Origin: Bombus terrestris
Taxonomy: Eukaryota > Arthropoda > Insecta > Hymenoptera > Apidae
Assembly: GCF_910591885.1 (NCBI RefSeq)
Contig: NC_063278.1
Location: 19,979,989 to 20,043,988 of the forward strand
Direction: 5' to 3'
DNA: 64,000 nucleotides
The notes beneath the pieces were generated by a model. The model did no database searches, was not told the DNA's origin, and saw only the letters and a list, made by a program, of their open reading frames with translations. Made by a program: the position numbers and the translations under genes. Every line of letters starts with the position of its first letter. The first letter of the stretch is position 1. Shown piece by piece: positions 24,493 to 37,290 of this stretch.

Positions 24493-27390
24493 GGTGTCTG
24501 ATCGACTTCTAAAGCTGTCGCTCACGTATACTCCAATGCATATGAATCATGATAACAGGTGTTGCCTTGATTATTCATTCCTTTTTCTATGATTCTAATA
24601 TCGGCTTAACACAAAGGGCGTGAAATAAAGGTTTGATTGCTATCTTTAGATATAGACGGATAAATAACGGGTACATTTACGCTGTGATCGATTTCTGTTT
24701 TATTATTAATACGGGTCTCCCTATTATTAATACGGTTAAATCCTCGAACGTTAGACGTCGTGTTATTTCGTTCTTGTGGCAATTTGCTGATGAAATGGAA
24801 TTATAAATGGATTAGTTGATTACACCGTTGAATATAGAATATAGAAGGGTAAGAAGACAAAAGGTAGATATGGTATTATATGAAATATAAAGGTAGATAT
24901 GGTACCGGATAGGTGCTATAAGAATAATAAGAAGTTTATACAGGATGTTCGGTTATAGGTATAAAAAAATTTAAAGGGTGATTCTTGAAGCTAAAATAAA
25001 ATGAAAATCATCGGCTTTGTTTTCCAGTTATTCACAATTAAAAATCAGTCAAAATGCCCCTGCACGCAAGTAAACCTCCTTACACGAACGAAGGAAGATC
25101 AGCCTAAGCAGTGGGGCGCACAGTGACCTTCAATCCGAACGACACATGGACGGCAGCTTACCTCATACAAGTGTAGTGAAGAAGACCATGATATTCAGAG
25201 ACGTTAATTGTGCCTACAGCAAAATCATACACGCATTGCGATTGTCCCGTCCGTGAGTATCCACAGCAAAGTCACACACGCATCGCGATTGTCCCGGTCG
25301 CGAGTATTTATAATAAAATCGCAACAATAGCACATAGGCGACATTTATACAAGGTTCGTACACGCACTATGATTGCCCTGAACGCGAGAGTATTATATGT
25401 CTATTGCCTATATAAGTTGTAGGGCTGATGCATTTTGGTTTAGTGATAATTATCTTTGTGTAAATCTTCCTTAGATAGTGGAAGAACGAAGAAAAAGCTA
25501 CTATTGTTCTGCATTTTTTACACAGCAATTTATACTATGGAAGAGTTTACGTGAACTTAATTGTTAGTTGCAAACAATGTGCAAAACACAGAGTACGCGT
25601 CCAATTTTTATTCTTATTAATAGCTTTTACTAAGTTTCGCCTATTGTCACTTATAAAAAAAAAAAACTATTTCGCTCATGTTTAAATCCCATGTGGTTAA
25701 CCAATTCATTAAAACTTGATGAATATGTGTCTTGCGTGAAATGCTTGTAAATATTGCAAATTTAACATATGTGTGTCGATGAATTTCCAAATCTTTCGAC
25801 GTGTAATACGTTAAAGATAAATAACTTCGTACAATAATAATATAGTAACTAGTAAGTAGTAGTATAGTAACCAATATGTAATTAACGTTTTCTTCAAATT
25901 ATTTAAAAAATTGGATAAGTTTTTTAAAGATTGATCTACTGCTTTATGCGAGGTTTTATTACCATCCATAATTGCGACGTGTTTCCATTACTGTCGCGAG
26001 ATGATAGTGGAAGATTAGAAATGCAAGCCGAATAACCAAAATTAGGAGAGATATCCAAATCTGGATGTTCGGGCGTTGTGCAGGTTCCTTATATCCTTAT
26101 ATTCTTATATTACTTATTTTTCCATTTTAATATTATTATTATTTTTATATTATTTAACAGAATGATGAACTAAAATTTGGAAAGCGGAAATATAATGACC
26201 ACAGAAGGGTGGAAGAACACTGAATGTTAGGAATGGTAGATGGAATTAGAAATATCAATTGTAGAATGGTGATGGTTGAGAACAGCGAGACGACGATGTT
26301 AATTTCTGTATACAGAAACATGTTGCCGCCAGCAGCAAGATCCATACAGACTGCTTTCGAAGTTACGCGGGTCTCGTTGCAGAATGATTCATTCATAAAA
26401 CAGTGAATTACAGTGTAGAAGCTACAATGAAATTTGAATTAGATTTGAATTACTTTTCATTCATCTAATTACAGCTAGTGATCCATAGCCAGAAGATAGA
26501 ATTTAATTGGAGACCAAAGGGTTGAATGCGAGGAAAAGACCGCTTTCACGATAATAACACTCTTCCGATTGCCTATGCGAATTTCTGTGGCAACGATATT
26601 GCAAAGCGTATAAAATCGATGGCATGCAATCTTTGATGGAGGCAATACGCAAGCAGTATATCTTTGAATAAGGGAAGCGGAATAGGTGAACATTTGAATG
26701 CTCATCTGTGTCGACTAATCAGAGCATGGTTAGAAGCTTATGTGACATCAAAATAACCTGTAAAATATGTTAAAAATGTTCGATTTTATATATGCACAAC
26801 TTTTGAATCAGTGCATTCCGCACTTTAAAACTTGATTTTGTCGAAACATGTTAAAATAAGATTGCAAATAGAAATATCAATAATTTCAGGGTCCCTAAAG
26901 TGTAGCTTACCCTAGAAACATGTTCGGTTTCTTATCACTGTAACATCAAGAACTTCCGTTCTTTGTTGGTTAGTGCAAAGGAACTAAACCATGAGAGTTA
27001 AATTAATTTTTATTTTTTTAAATTGGTCTGTCGAAATATTAATTCTGTAAGATGTTTTGCTGTATCACAATTGTTTTTTTTTTTGCTTATCTTTACATTC
27101 GATGTATTCACAACAGAGCGATCGAAAAGTAGGTAATAGCGATAAATTTATAGGAAGCGATAATTAACAAATTTTAAATTGAAAATTATGACTTAAAGAA
27201 AAAAGGGTATATATTTCTAAATTCGGAAGAAACCTGTTGAGAAGGTCTTCAATTTTGCTAAACAAAGCATTTCTATTCCCGAGTTCTAACTTTCCTATCG
27301 CTATACTACGCACCGAACCATCAGACAGTCTTCAAATACATGCTATCTTTTAAAACATACTTGATTGACAATTCAAATTACGTGCCAAAT
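24493..27390. other. Gene-free region upstream of the odorant receptor
   Basis: 2.9 kb. A TACAGGATGTTCGGTTATAG sequence near 24940 followed by AAAGGGTGATTCTTGAAGC has the look of a TE terminus common in insect genomes. At 25228-25320 there are two diverged copies of CACACGCATCGCGATTGTCC-GAGTATT-type sequence about 48 bp apart. No receptor exon or other gene was recognised in any frame. Confidence 0.5.
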
Positions 27391-27885
27391 ATATACAGGA
27401 TGGTTGGTAACTGGTGGTACAAGCGGGAAGGGGGTGATTCTACGCGAAAAAAGAAGTCGAAAATATAGAATAAAAATTTTTCGTTTGAGGCTTTGTTTTC
27501 GAAAAAATCGACTTAGAAAGTGTTCGTAGAAATTTAATTAGAAGAGCAGAAGTATGTGTTCGGCAGAATGGGCAACATTTTCAACAATTTTTGTAATAAT
27601 AAACTTTATGATTACTTCATATTATTTCATTATGTATTCCTAATTTTCCGTTACGACAAAAACAAACTTAAATTGCGATAATATCCATCGAGACAACGAT
27701 CTACAGTGAGATCCGTTATAACGAGACGTGATAAAGTGCACGCGTACCGAGCGAAAATTCAAAGTCGATTTTTTCGAAAACAAAGCCTCACACGAAAAAT
27801 TTTTATTCTATATTTTCGACTTCTTTCTTTGCGTAGAATCGCCCCCTTTCCGTTTGTACCACCAGTTACCAACCACCCTGTATAT
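27391..27885. mobile_element. Long-inverted-repeat (foldback) element, 495 bp
   Basis: Two 124-bp arms (27391-27514 and 27762-27885) are inverted copies without length differences and about nine-tenths identical; outer ends read ATATACAGGATGGTTGGTAA and its complement. The 247-bp spacer has no reading frame. Target duplication is unclear because the termini are themselves TATA-rich. Superfamily not determined. RNA from either strand would fold into a long hairpin. Confidence 0.9.
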
Positions 27886-28419
27886 CGACTTTTCTAGACT
27901 AAGATTACATTAAGGCTACGTTCACGTAATAGCGTAACAGTATCGTATATGCCTTGTAACGGGAAACACTATATAAGGTAAAATTTGTTATAATTATCTA
28001 ATAAAATTAATAAATATATTAATACTTATGTTTGCCAACAAATGTAACAATTGATAAAAAATAATTTTAGGAGATAGATGCACAGATTTATTTTACCGAT
28101 CTGAAAAAGGTTGGTTCGAATTCCAGTAGAGATTTTCTTTTTTTATATTAAATATATGTATAAAATACACATTTAGAAAAAACATATCTAAAACAAAAAA
28201 AATTTTTTATCACACTTTATGACTTTAATTGAACCTTTATTGGTGAATTTAAATAATTTGCATTTATCCGTTATTTAAATGATATTTCTTCAGTGAAAAC
28301 AGTTCTTACATTTACTTTAATTTGAAAAATAAATATACATATAGCATGTGTGAATGTATATAATATGTATATAAAAAAATTTCAACAAGTGTTGACTTAC
28401 TTTGGGGATCCATTGTATA

Positions 28420-28545
28420 GACGGGTTAGCGTCTCTGTCGGTTTCCTCCTGTTTTCGCCAGATTTCTCCCGTTTCCGCCAATTTTCACCAGCGTCCTCCC
28501 GTTTTTCCCCATTTATCCCTGTTTTCATCTGTTTATAAGAAGCAT
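28420..28545. repeat. Degenerate pyrimidine-rich tandem repeat
   Basis: Units around 15-20 bp such as CTCCTGTTTTCGCCAGATTT and CTCCCGTTTCCGCCAATTTT repeat about five times with decay. Similar words reappear at 28970-29000 (CCCGTTTCTGCCCGTT). Confidence 0.6.
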
Positions 28546-29290
28546 TAAAAGTGAATTCACGATAATCCCGTTTGTAGCATGTCCTGCAAACTCGAAAAAT
28601 GACGAACTCGCCTGATTTTAGTTTTACGTTTGTCCACTCTGACGATTGTACAAAGAATACTTGAGTATCCTCGGCGTCGCAGCCGCGAAGAAGGTCAAAG
28701 CCCGTCAGCTTGTGCGCTGGCGAAGGAGAGAGCCCCTTTCAACACCCCCAAGTGACTTCGCTATCTCTCACTAGAACCCAGCATGATGGAACCCAGGCAA
28801 TCGCAATCGCAAGACGTTGGGACCGCTGGTCCACACACCATGCGGATGAGGGATTAATTTACGGTGCCTTTAGTATTGACGCTTTCTTTTTCTCATATCC
28901 GAAGGTAACGAAGAACAGGCGGTTGAACCAGGTGTTCGAACTTCGCATTTTCTTACACTTTTTATCCTATTTCCGCTCATGTTATCCCGTTTCTGCCCGT
29001 TGAATTGAATATCGCTTTGAAATAATTGAGATAAGTGAATTAGATTTTATTCGTTTCTTTTCGTTAACCTCGATTCGTTACATTTTGGGTGATGTGCGGT
29101 GCGAGACATATAAACCAAGTTGAAGTTTATCAGTACTGCCCGATATTCTTTATTATGTATTGAATAGCATGTAATCGAGGCGTATCTCTTCATCGCATTC
29201 GATGATTAAGTTGATCATAAGTCCTACGTTCGTCGTATTAAATAACAGAGGGCGTAAGAAATATGTACTCTGATTTTTCTCCTCGTCGAT

Positions 29291-29352
29291 ATTAGAGAAA
29301 CTGAAACACAAATTTCTATTTAATGTCGCGTCTATCCTCTCCTTAGTCAATG
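29291..29352. repeat. Direct repeat R29, copy 1
   Basis: The sequence around GAAACTGAAACACAAATTTC...TTTAATGTCGCGTCTATCCTCT has a counterpart about 310 bp downstream at 29598-29676 in the same orientation. Confidence 0.6.
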
Positions 29353-29597
29353 CTTAAAGCACCAACGAAATTCTTAAATCTCTAAATATTTTCTGTAAAA
29401 GAGTGCAATTTAAATCAAATATATTTTTAATATTTTTGTAGTACGTACATGTACAGAGTGTCAAAAAATTATTCGTGGTAGCTTTGGAAGATAATTCTAC
29501 ATTTTCGAATCAGTGAAGATCTGTTAAAAAAGACCGCGTATTGACCTGAAAGAATTTTGTGGTAGCGCCACACGTACCGCCACATGATATTTTTGTA

Positions 29598-29676
29598 TGT
29601 CGGTATTTCAGAAACTGAGACACAAAATCCCATTTGATGTCACATCTATTCTCTTTTATCCTATCTTAATCGATGG
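29598..29676. repeat. Direct repeat R29, copy 2
   Basis: GAAACTGAGACACAAAATCC...TTTGATGTCACATCTATTCTCT matches copy 1 at 29291-29352 with several substitutions. Confidence 0.6.
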
Positions 29677-29975
29677 TTATACATTGGTTATAGCTGGTTA
29701 TACCCAGCTTTTCCATTTGATATTTGTTTACTAAAGTACGTTTTACTAATTAAAAATAATTGTAAATATCAATAATAATTATAAATATTATTGATGTATT
29801 GTATAAAAATTCCCATGAAATAATATTTGGACCTGCTATTCTTAGATCATGGTCAGTTTAAAAGATATACATTGTTCTTTGTCATAAATATATTATAAAA
29901 ATTGAATTAACCAGGAGGATAAAAATATTTCTAAAATATTTATTGTGTAGAAAGAATTAAACTAAATTTAATATC

Positions 29976-32900
29976 ATGGAAAAATCACAGAAAATGCCAA
30001 AAGTGGCAAAGGTATGTAACACTTCTACATTTTTACTACACATATAAATCATATAATGTAATGTATGAGAATGAAATAATTCTTATATTATATCAAATTA
30101 TTTTAACTATATTTTATTCTAGGTTAAAAATAAAGCACCTGCTGAAATTCAAATAACAGCAGAGCAACTTTTGCGGGAGGCAAAAGAACGGGACCTAGAA
30201 ATCTTACCACCAGTAAGTATATTTGCATTTATTTATTCAATTTTGACCATTCATTATTTTTATTAAGTTTATGTAATTTCTATCCATATATAAATTTTAA
30301 TATATGTGAGGTTGAACAGTTGAAAAGTTGATATGTAATGAATATTTATACATATTTCTATTACTTCAGCCACCAAAACAAAAGATTTCTGATCCTCATG
30401 AGTTAGCTGATTATCAACATCGGAAACGTAAAGCTTTTGAAGATAACATTCGTAAAAATCGTATGGTGATTTCAAATTGGATAAAATATGCTCAATGGGA
30501 AGAGAGTCAAAAGCAGATACAACGAGCAAGGTATAAAATATATTAATGTCATCATGATTATATATTTATGATTAATGTTTTTTTTTGTAAAAAAATAAAC
30601 AATATTTTGTATTAATTATAAAAGTATTAATTGTATTATTTATGAATTTTAGATCCATATATGAACGTGCTTTAGATGTTGACCATAGAAACATTACATT
30701 ATGGCTCAAATACACAGAAATGGAAATGCGAAATCGTCAAGTAAATCATGCCAGAAATTTATGGGACCGTGCTGTTACTATATTACCTAGAGCAAATCAA
30801 TTTTGGTATAAATACACTTATATGGAAGAAATGTTAGAAAATATTGCTGGTAAATCCTTCTTTTATTTTTAATCTAACATAGTATATTGACTATTTATTG
30901 ATTGAAATATTTATTTAGGAGCACGTCAGGTATTTGAAAGATGGATGGAATGGGAACCTGATGAACAGGCATGGCAAACATACATCAAGTTCGAATTGAG
31001 ATATAAGGAAATTCAGAGAGCTAGACAAATTTATGAACGATTTGTAATGGTACATCCTGATGTTAAGCACTGGATAAAATATGCACGATTTGAAGAATCT
31101 CATGGTTTTATTAATGGTGCTCGCAATGTTTATGAACGCGCCATTGATTTTTATGGCGACGAAAATTTGGATGAAAGATTATTTATTGCATTTGCAAAGT
31201 TTGAGGAAGGACAAAGAGAAGTAAGGAAAGATCAAAATTATTTTTTTTACATAGTTTAATTTAACGCATGTTATATTATTTTATTGTAGCATGATCGAGC
31301 CAGAGTAATTTATAAGTATGCATTAGATCATATTCCAAAAGAGAAAACACAGGAAATTTATAAAGCATACACAATACATGAGAAAAAATATGGAGATCGT
31401 TCAGGTATTATAATTTATTATTGATTTATCATACTGAATAATATTTTATAAATAAATATTTATACATACAATCATGTTGTATTATTATTTATAGGTATTG
31501 AAGATGTAATAGTAAGTAAACGAAAATATCAATACGAACAAGAAGTGAAAGAAAATCCTTCTAATTATGATGCCTGGTTCGATTACTTGAGATTAGTAGA
31601 ATCAGAAGGGAACGTGGATGTCATTAGAGAAACTTACGAACGTGCGATAGCCAATGTACCACCAACTAAAGTAAGAAAGATGTATTTAATATATTTAGCA
31701 TTTTGTACATATATTGTAAATAAATGTTAGTATAAGAGTATCATTTTTCATAGGAAAAGCTATTTTGGAGAAGATATATTTATCTTTGGATAAATTATGC
31801 TCTTTTTGAGGAACTTGATACTGAAGATATAGAAAGATGCAGACAAGTCTATAAGTAATTAGTACCTTAAAAAGTACCATAGAAGGTATTTTATTTTGAT
31901 TAATGTGTTTATATGTTTTCAGAGCTTGCTTAGAATTAATTCCTCACAAGCATTTTACTTTCTCTAAAATTTGGTTATTTTATGCATATTTTGAAATAAG
32001 ACAAAAAAATCTCACAGCAGCAAGAAAAAGATTAGTAAGTAATAATTTTACAAAAATTTATAAATTGTGACACCGCGTAGAAAATTATTTTAATTGATTA
32101 TAGGGTATGGCGTTGGGTATTTGTCCTAGAGATAAATTATATCGTGGATATATTGATTTAGAAATACAGTTGAGAGAATTTGATAGATGTAGAATTTTAT
32201 ATGAAAAATTCCTCGAATTTGGACCAGAAAATTGTACTACATGGATGAAGGTATGATAATTTAGTCAATTTATTATTTATCATCATTTCGATGGTTAAAT
32301 GTGTATAAAAATTATTTTTGATAATATTTTTGTACATAGTTTGCAGAGTTAGAAACGCTTTTGGGCGATGTAGAACGAGCACGAGCTATTTACGAATTAG
32401 CTATATCACAGCCAAGGTAAAGTATTTAAAAGTATAAGTAATTTATATTACCGTAATCTTATATTGTATCATTACTTTAATTTATAGATTGGATATGCCA
32501 GAGCTCTTATGGAAGTCATATATTGATTTTGAGATATCACAAGATGAAACAGAAAACGCAAGGCAATTATTCGAAAGATTATTGGAACGTACACTTCATG
32601 TTAAAGTAAGATTAATTATAATCAAATACAAGATATTTAATTTAGATTATGTGTTATTAAATATAAATCATGACATCTAGGTTTGGATTGCCTATGCTAA
32701 GTTTGAATTAGCTAATTCGGCAACTGAGGATGGTCTAGATAATGTTATGCTGGCAAGAAGAATTTTTGAACGTGGAAACGATGCACTTAGATCGAACGGT
32801 GATAAAGAAAGTAGAGCATTGCTTTTAGAAGCGTGGAGAGATTTTGAAAGTGAGAAAGGAGATGATGATACTCGAGCTAAAATTATGGAAAAAATGCCTC

Positions 32901-33173
32901 GAAGGATTAAACGTAGAAGGCGTATTGTTGGAGAAGATGGGGTGAATAAATTTATTGTATTATTTAAAAATTATTTTTAAAAAAACATTTTTTCACATAT
33001 GTAATTTTTGTTTTTAGAGTGATGATGGTTGGGAAGAAGTATTTGATTTTGTTTTCCCAGAAGATGAATCACAGAGACCTAATCTTAAATTCTTGGCATC
33101 TGCTAAAGCTTGGATGAAGCAGAAAGAAATGAATGACAAAAATGAAAATAATCAGATAGATTCCAATAGTTAG
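29976..33173 (+). CDS. crn: Crooked neck, pre-mRNA splicing factor (Syf3/CLF1/CRNKL1)
   Basis: Scaffold of the Prp19/NineTeen-associated spliceosome, nuclear. Fourteen exons: 29976-30011, 30123-30212, 30370-30530, 30653-30849, 30919-31220, 31290-31404, 31495-31670, 31754-31854, 31923-32034, 32104-32250, 32340-32416, 32488-32605, 32681-32941, 33018-33173; 2049 nt, 682 residues (fly protein about 700). It is almost entirely HAT (half-a-TPR) repeats of the form W-x(2)-Y-(x)n-ARxxYERA, for example NWIKYAQWEE, SIYERALDVD, ARQIYERFV, HWIKYARFEE, ARNVYERAI, VIYKYALDHIP, ARAIYELAI. The N-terminus VKNKAPAEIQITAEQLLREA and C-terminal W-E-E-V-F-D are strongly conserved in the family. Every junction is in phase. 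Confidence 0.97.
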
Positions 33174-33215
33174 AAAAATATTTTTTTTATTTAGAAACGA
33201 TTTACGGTTCTTGTA

Positions 33216-33221
33216 AATAAA
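33216..33221 (+). terminator. Poly(A) signal of crooked neck
   Basis: AATAAA lies 42 bp after the stop codon; a second (AATAAA) follows at about 33246. Position-based inference. Confidence 0.6.
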
Positions 33222-34471
33222 CTAATGTTTGATTTTTTCACTGTAAATAAAAATATTAATTAGCTTTTAATTTTTTTAAGAGCATCAATTCCTTTTTTTC
33301 AAATTTTAAGATTATACTTAGTTTACTCTATACTAGACGTACTAAGAGATACTAAGTTTATAATTTAAAAAATCGTAATATAATGTATTAAATCTTGATT
33401 ATTTTTGTAATTGTATAAGATTTATATAAAGTGGCTCAGTTAAATGAGATCATCTAAATTTTTGCCTTATTTAATGTTGCATGAAAAATGTTTTCAGGAC
33501 AAAGTTACAGTATTTGGTCATTTCATGGTCATTTTTATAAATAGAACTTTATTTTTCGATATCTTTGTAGAATATGATAAAACAAATTCAGCAATCTTAA
33601 TAATCGTACAGTTCTCTTCATATAATCTTGAGATATTTGCATTTGGTATATAAAACCGTGGTCTAAATGCGTAAGAAATTTGTAAGATTCTTAAGGAAAA
33701 TATAAACAAGATGAGGAATAAAAAATAATTTAAATTATGTAATTATTCCTATTTTAATAACATAGAATTGTATAACTCACTTAGTTTAGACCTATTAAAA
33801 GATTTCAAAATATATATTAAGGTAAACGTATAAAATAATCTCACATATACGTATAATAAATGTTAAAGATGATATATATATATTATGAATGTTATGAATT
33901 ATATGTCATGAATGAATTACATTATGCATGACTGATAAATTTATGAAATTTATAAATTTATAAATGAAATGTTGATAAATTGATGAATATTTAATAAACA
34001 TATCTTTGATCTCTACAAAACATATGTTTATACTAAATAACTTGCTACTTTTGTATACGTGTTCAGGATCGTTTCAAATTTTATTAATATAATCACGATA
34101 GTAAGTTGTCATTATACTACTACTGGAATTTCAAGATATTTCGTATAACATCCGTAATAAGTTCATAAAAAATACTTCCATGAGCCATTGTATATTTTTT
34201 ACATAATCCATTTGACAATAATAAATGAAATCTAATTGATTGTCGTCTCGTTACTTTGAATGAAGAGATTACATTGAAGTTAGTTATGTATCTCTATAGA
34301 ATACACTGTTGTTCGTATTTCTTGGCCAATGGTAAGGTTTCATGTGTAATGTGTCTGTGACTTGTAGAGTGGCCTCGACGCGGCAATCTCGGCGTCCGAC
34401 GTGAGTCAAAGTGATTTTTAGGCGCAACTTCCAATAAATATGTTGTGCTAGTATCGTGAAAGTAAAGAACG
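33222..34471. other. Gap between crooked neck and ebi
   Basis: AT-rich with short TATA-like simple repeats around 33840-33970. A half-copy of the Tc1-like MITE family T1 sits at about 34030-34192. The ebi promoter and 5' UTR lie near the right end, where base composition rises (34310-34400). Confidence 0.55.
34030..34192. repeat. Tc1-like MITE family T1, copy 1 (right half)
   Basis: The segment with GATCGTTTCAAATTTTATTA...ATAATCACGATAGTAAG and AATTTCAAGATATTTCGTAT parallels the right arms at 40690-40858 and 49890-50068, and ends in CTTCCATGAGCCATTGTA, the expected inverted terminus. Confidence 0.55.
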
Positions 34472-37290
34472 ATGAGCTTCTCTAGCGATGAAGTCAATTT
34501 CTTGGTTTACCGATACCTTCAAGAATCTGGTATATTTTTTAGAGTACTACGTAACCTCTTTTCAAATAATTTTGGCAAATTTTGAATTTGCTATTGTTTG
34601 TACACATTTGTTACTTATATTATGTATATATACATTTCACAATAATATTTGCAATTAATAATATCATATTGGTCAATAATATATTACAAATTATAGATCA
34701 AACGTGATTTAAAGAGGTTATTTGAGCACAAATAAAAGCATATCCATGACTTTGATTACTAAGTTATTTCTTAAGTTTATTGTATAAAAGTTGTACTGTA
34801 GATTATATAAAAGATGCAAATTAATCTCTGTGTGGTTTTTTTTTATAGGATTTCAACATTCTGCATACACATTTGGCATAGAATCACATATATCACAGAG
34901 TAATATAAATGGAGCATTAGTACCACCAGCAGCACTTTTATCAATTCTACAGAAAGGGTTACAGTATACAGAAGCAGAAATATCAATAGGCGAAGATGGT
35001 ACTGAACAAAGAATGGTGGAATCCCTATCTCTTATTGATGCTGTTATGCCAGATGTTGTGGCATCAAGACAAAATCAAATTAACCAGCAAAAACAACAGG
35101 TGAAAACAGAAGTACAAGATACAAATGGAGAGGAAGGTAATTTGACTTATTATATTAATTTTTATTCATGTTATATTTTATGTGTTATATTTTGAAACCA
35201 AAAATTGTTATCCTGGCACACCCTGGTCTATAAAAAAACTTAAGTTTTATAGACCTCCTTATTATACCAGGTACATTAATGGACTGCTTTAGCTGTCGGA
35301 CTTGTTATGAGCAAATATTTTTGTTATAACAGTCATAGAATATTTAAAGTAAAATATATTTACTATACTCTATTAATGAATTAAAAAATTTGTTTTGTAA
35401 TGTTAAATTATGTACTGATATAGCAAAATAAAGCTCACTGTTACATTTATAACATGTCGGAAAGCTAGGAGCAAACAATATTATTAATATATGTGTGATC
35501 TGGAATGAAGAATAAGAGCAAGAATTACAAAGGTTTATTATTTACAAGTTACTTTATATATATACTGTAATATTACATAAAGAATAATAATAAGAATAAG
35601 AATATTGTTAAAGTTTATACAGACTGTAGTTGTAAAAAGAGATCAGTTTTTATTAATTTAATTGTATAAGATAAGTATAAAATAATATTTTAATTCTATA
35701 AAATAATATGTAGGTAATGAAAAAGTTTGTTATTTAATATTAACGTGTTATTTTTTGGGAACAGAATTTCTTTATTTCAGATTACGTATATAAATACAAG
35801 AAGGAGAGAAAACTTTCCATTTGGTAATTGTTATTAATTTACTAACCTGTTTTCAGTTGTTACCTCCAATGAAGGTGTAGGCACAAATGAGAGAGGAGGA
35901 GATAGGACAGAAATGGAAGTAGATGAACAACAACAAGGTTCAAGCAGGGGAACTAATGCTAGTGCTGTTGAAATTCCAGACACTAAAGCTACAATATTAC
36001 GTGGTCATGAATCGGAAGTTTTCATATGTGCATGGAATCCAACAACTGATCTTTTGGCTTCTGGTTCAGGAGATAGCACAGCTCGTATTTGGGATATGTC
36101 TGGTAGTTCACAAGCTCCAAATCAGCTTGTTCTTCGTCACTGCATACAAAAAGGTGGTACCGAAGTGCCAAGCAACAAAGATGTTACTTCATTAGATTGG
36201 AAGGTAAAATGATTATTTCTCTTAAGTTATAACGTTGACAAAAGGAAACCAATATAATTTGGTTACTTGTTTTAGTGTGATGGTACCTTATTAGCAACAG
36301 GAAGTTATGATGGTTATGCACGAATTTGGAAGACAGATGGTAAATTAGCATCCACATTAGGTCAACACAAAGGTCCAATCTTTGCATTAAAATGGAATAA
36401 ACGTGGTAACTACATATTAAGTGCTGGAGTTGACAAAACAACAATTATATGGGATGCAGAAAGTGGGCAATGTACTCAACAATTTAGCTTTCATTGTGCA
36501 CCTGCCTTGGATGTTGATTGGCAAACAAATACATCATTTGCTAGTTGTTCTACTGATCAATGCATACATGTATGCAAACTTAATGTTGATAAACCAATCA
36601 AGAGCTTCCAAGGTCATACAGTATGTATACAGAAATAATTATATTCTTTGATTCAGTTAAATATTTATTTAAAATTTAAAGAGTTTGTTTTTCCTTTACT
36701 TGTAGAATGAAGTTAATGCTATAAAATGGGACCCCCAAGGTAACTTATTGGCTAGTTGTTCAGATGATATGAGTCTTAAAATTTGGTCTATGAAACAAGA
36801 TACGTGGGTACATGATTTACAAGCTCATAGCAAAGAAATATATACTATTAAATGGTCCCCAACTGGGCCTGGAACTCACAATCCAAATATGAATCTAACT
36901 TTAGCTAGTGCATCATTCGATTCTACTGTAAGGTTATGGGATGTAGAAAGAGGTGCATGTATACACAGACTTACGAAACACACAGAGCCAGTGTATAGCG
37001 TAGCATTTAGTCCAGATGGCAAATTTCTTGCTAGTGGAAGTTTTGACAAATGTGTTCATATATGGTCTACGCAGGTAAGATAGTTATTCTTCTTTTGTTT
37101 GGTATATTTAACAGAAGGTTTACATTATATATATTTTCTTATATATTTACTTGTGCAGAATGGTCAATTGGTACATAGTTATCAAGGAACTGGAGGAATT
37201 TTTGAAGTATGTTGGAATAGTCGAGGAGACAAAGTCGGTGCTTCTGCGTCTGATGGCAGTGTGTTTGTTCTAGACCTTCGTAAAATGTGA
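34472..37290 (+). CDS. ebi: ebi / TBL1-TBLR1, F-box-like WD40 co-repressor exchange factor
   Basis: Core subunit of the NCoR/SMRT (SMRTER)-HDAC3 nuclear complex; recruits ubiquitin/proteasome machinery for co-repressor exchange. Six exons: 34472-34529, 34849-35136, 35857-36203, 36276-36620, 36706-37074, 37159-37290; 1539 nt, 512 residues (human TBL1XR1 is 514). Visible: N-terminal LisH (SDEVNFLVYRYLQESGFQHS), F-box-like segment (PPAALLSILQKGLQYTEAE), an acidic/Gln linker, then eight WD40 repeats such as ILRGHESEVF, SGDSTARIW, SYDGYARIW, SDDMSLKIW, SFDSTVRLWD and SFDKCVHIW, ending VFVLDLRKM as in TBL1. All exons are in phase. The gene follows crooked neck in the same orientation. Confidence 0.97.
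35137..35856. other. ebi intron 2 with small inverted repeat
   Basis: 720 bp without exons. GGTCTATAAAA (35225-35235) and its exact complement TTTTATAGACC (35245-35255) form an 11-bp stem with a 9-base loop, nested in a weaker CCTGG/ACCAGG pairing near 35222 and 35266-35271. Confidence 0.6.

Larger units (their letters stand above)
27886..29975. other. Gene-free region before crooked neck
   Basis: 2.1 kb. It holds a pyrimidine-rich degenerate tandem stretch (28420-28545) of CCCGTTTTCGCC-like units, a GC-richer patch with a 97-codon frame of no recognised kinship (28690-29003), and a repeated segment (29291-29352 and 29598-29676). The crooked neck promoter must lie at its right end. Confidence 0.5.

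Noticed and set aside
28080..28140. Possible tRNA or SINE (GGTTCGAATTCC B-box-like word)
   Set aside because: No A-box, no acceptor stem and no cloverleaf can be drawn around it.
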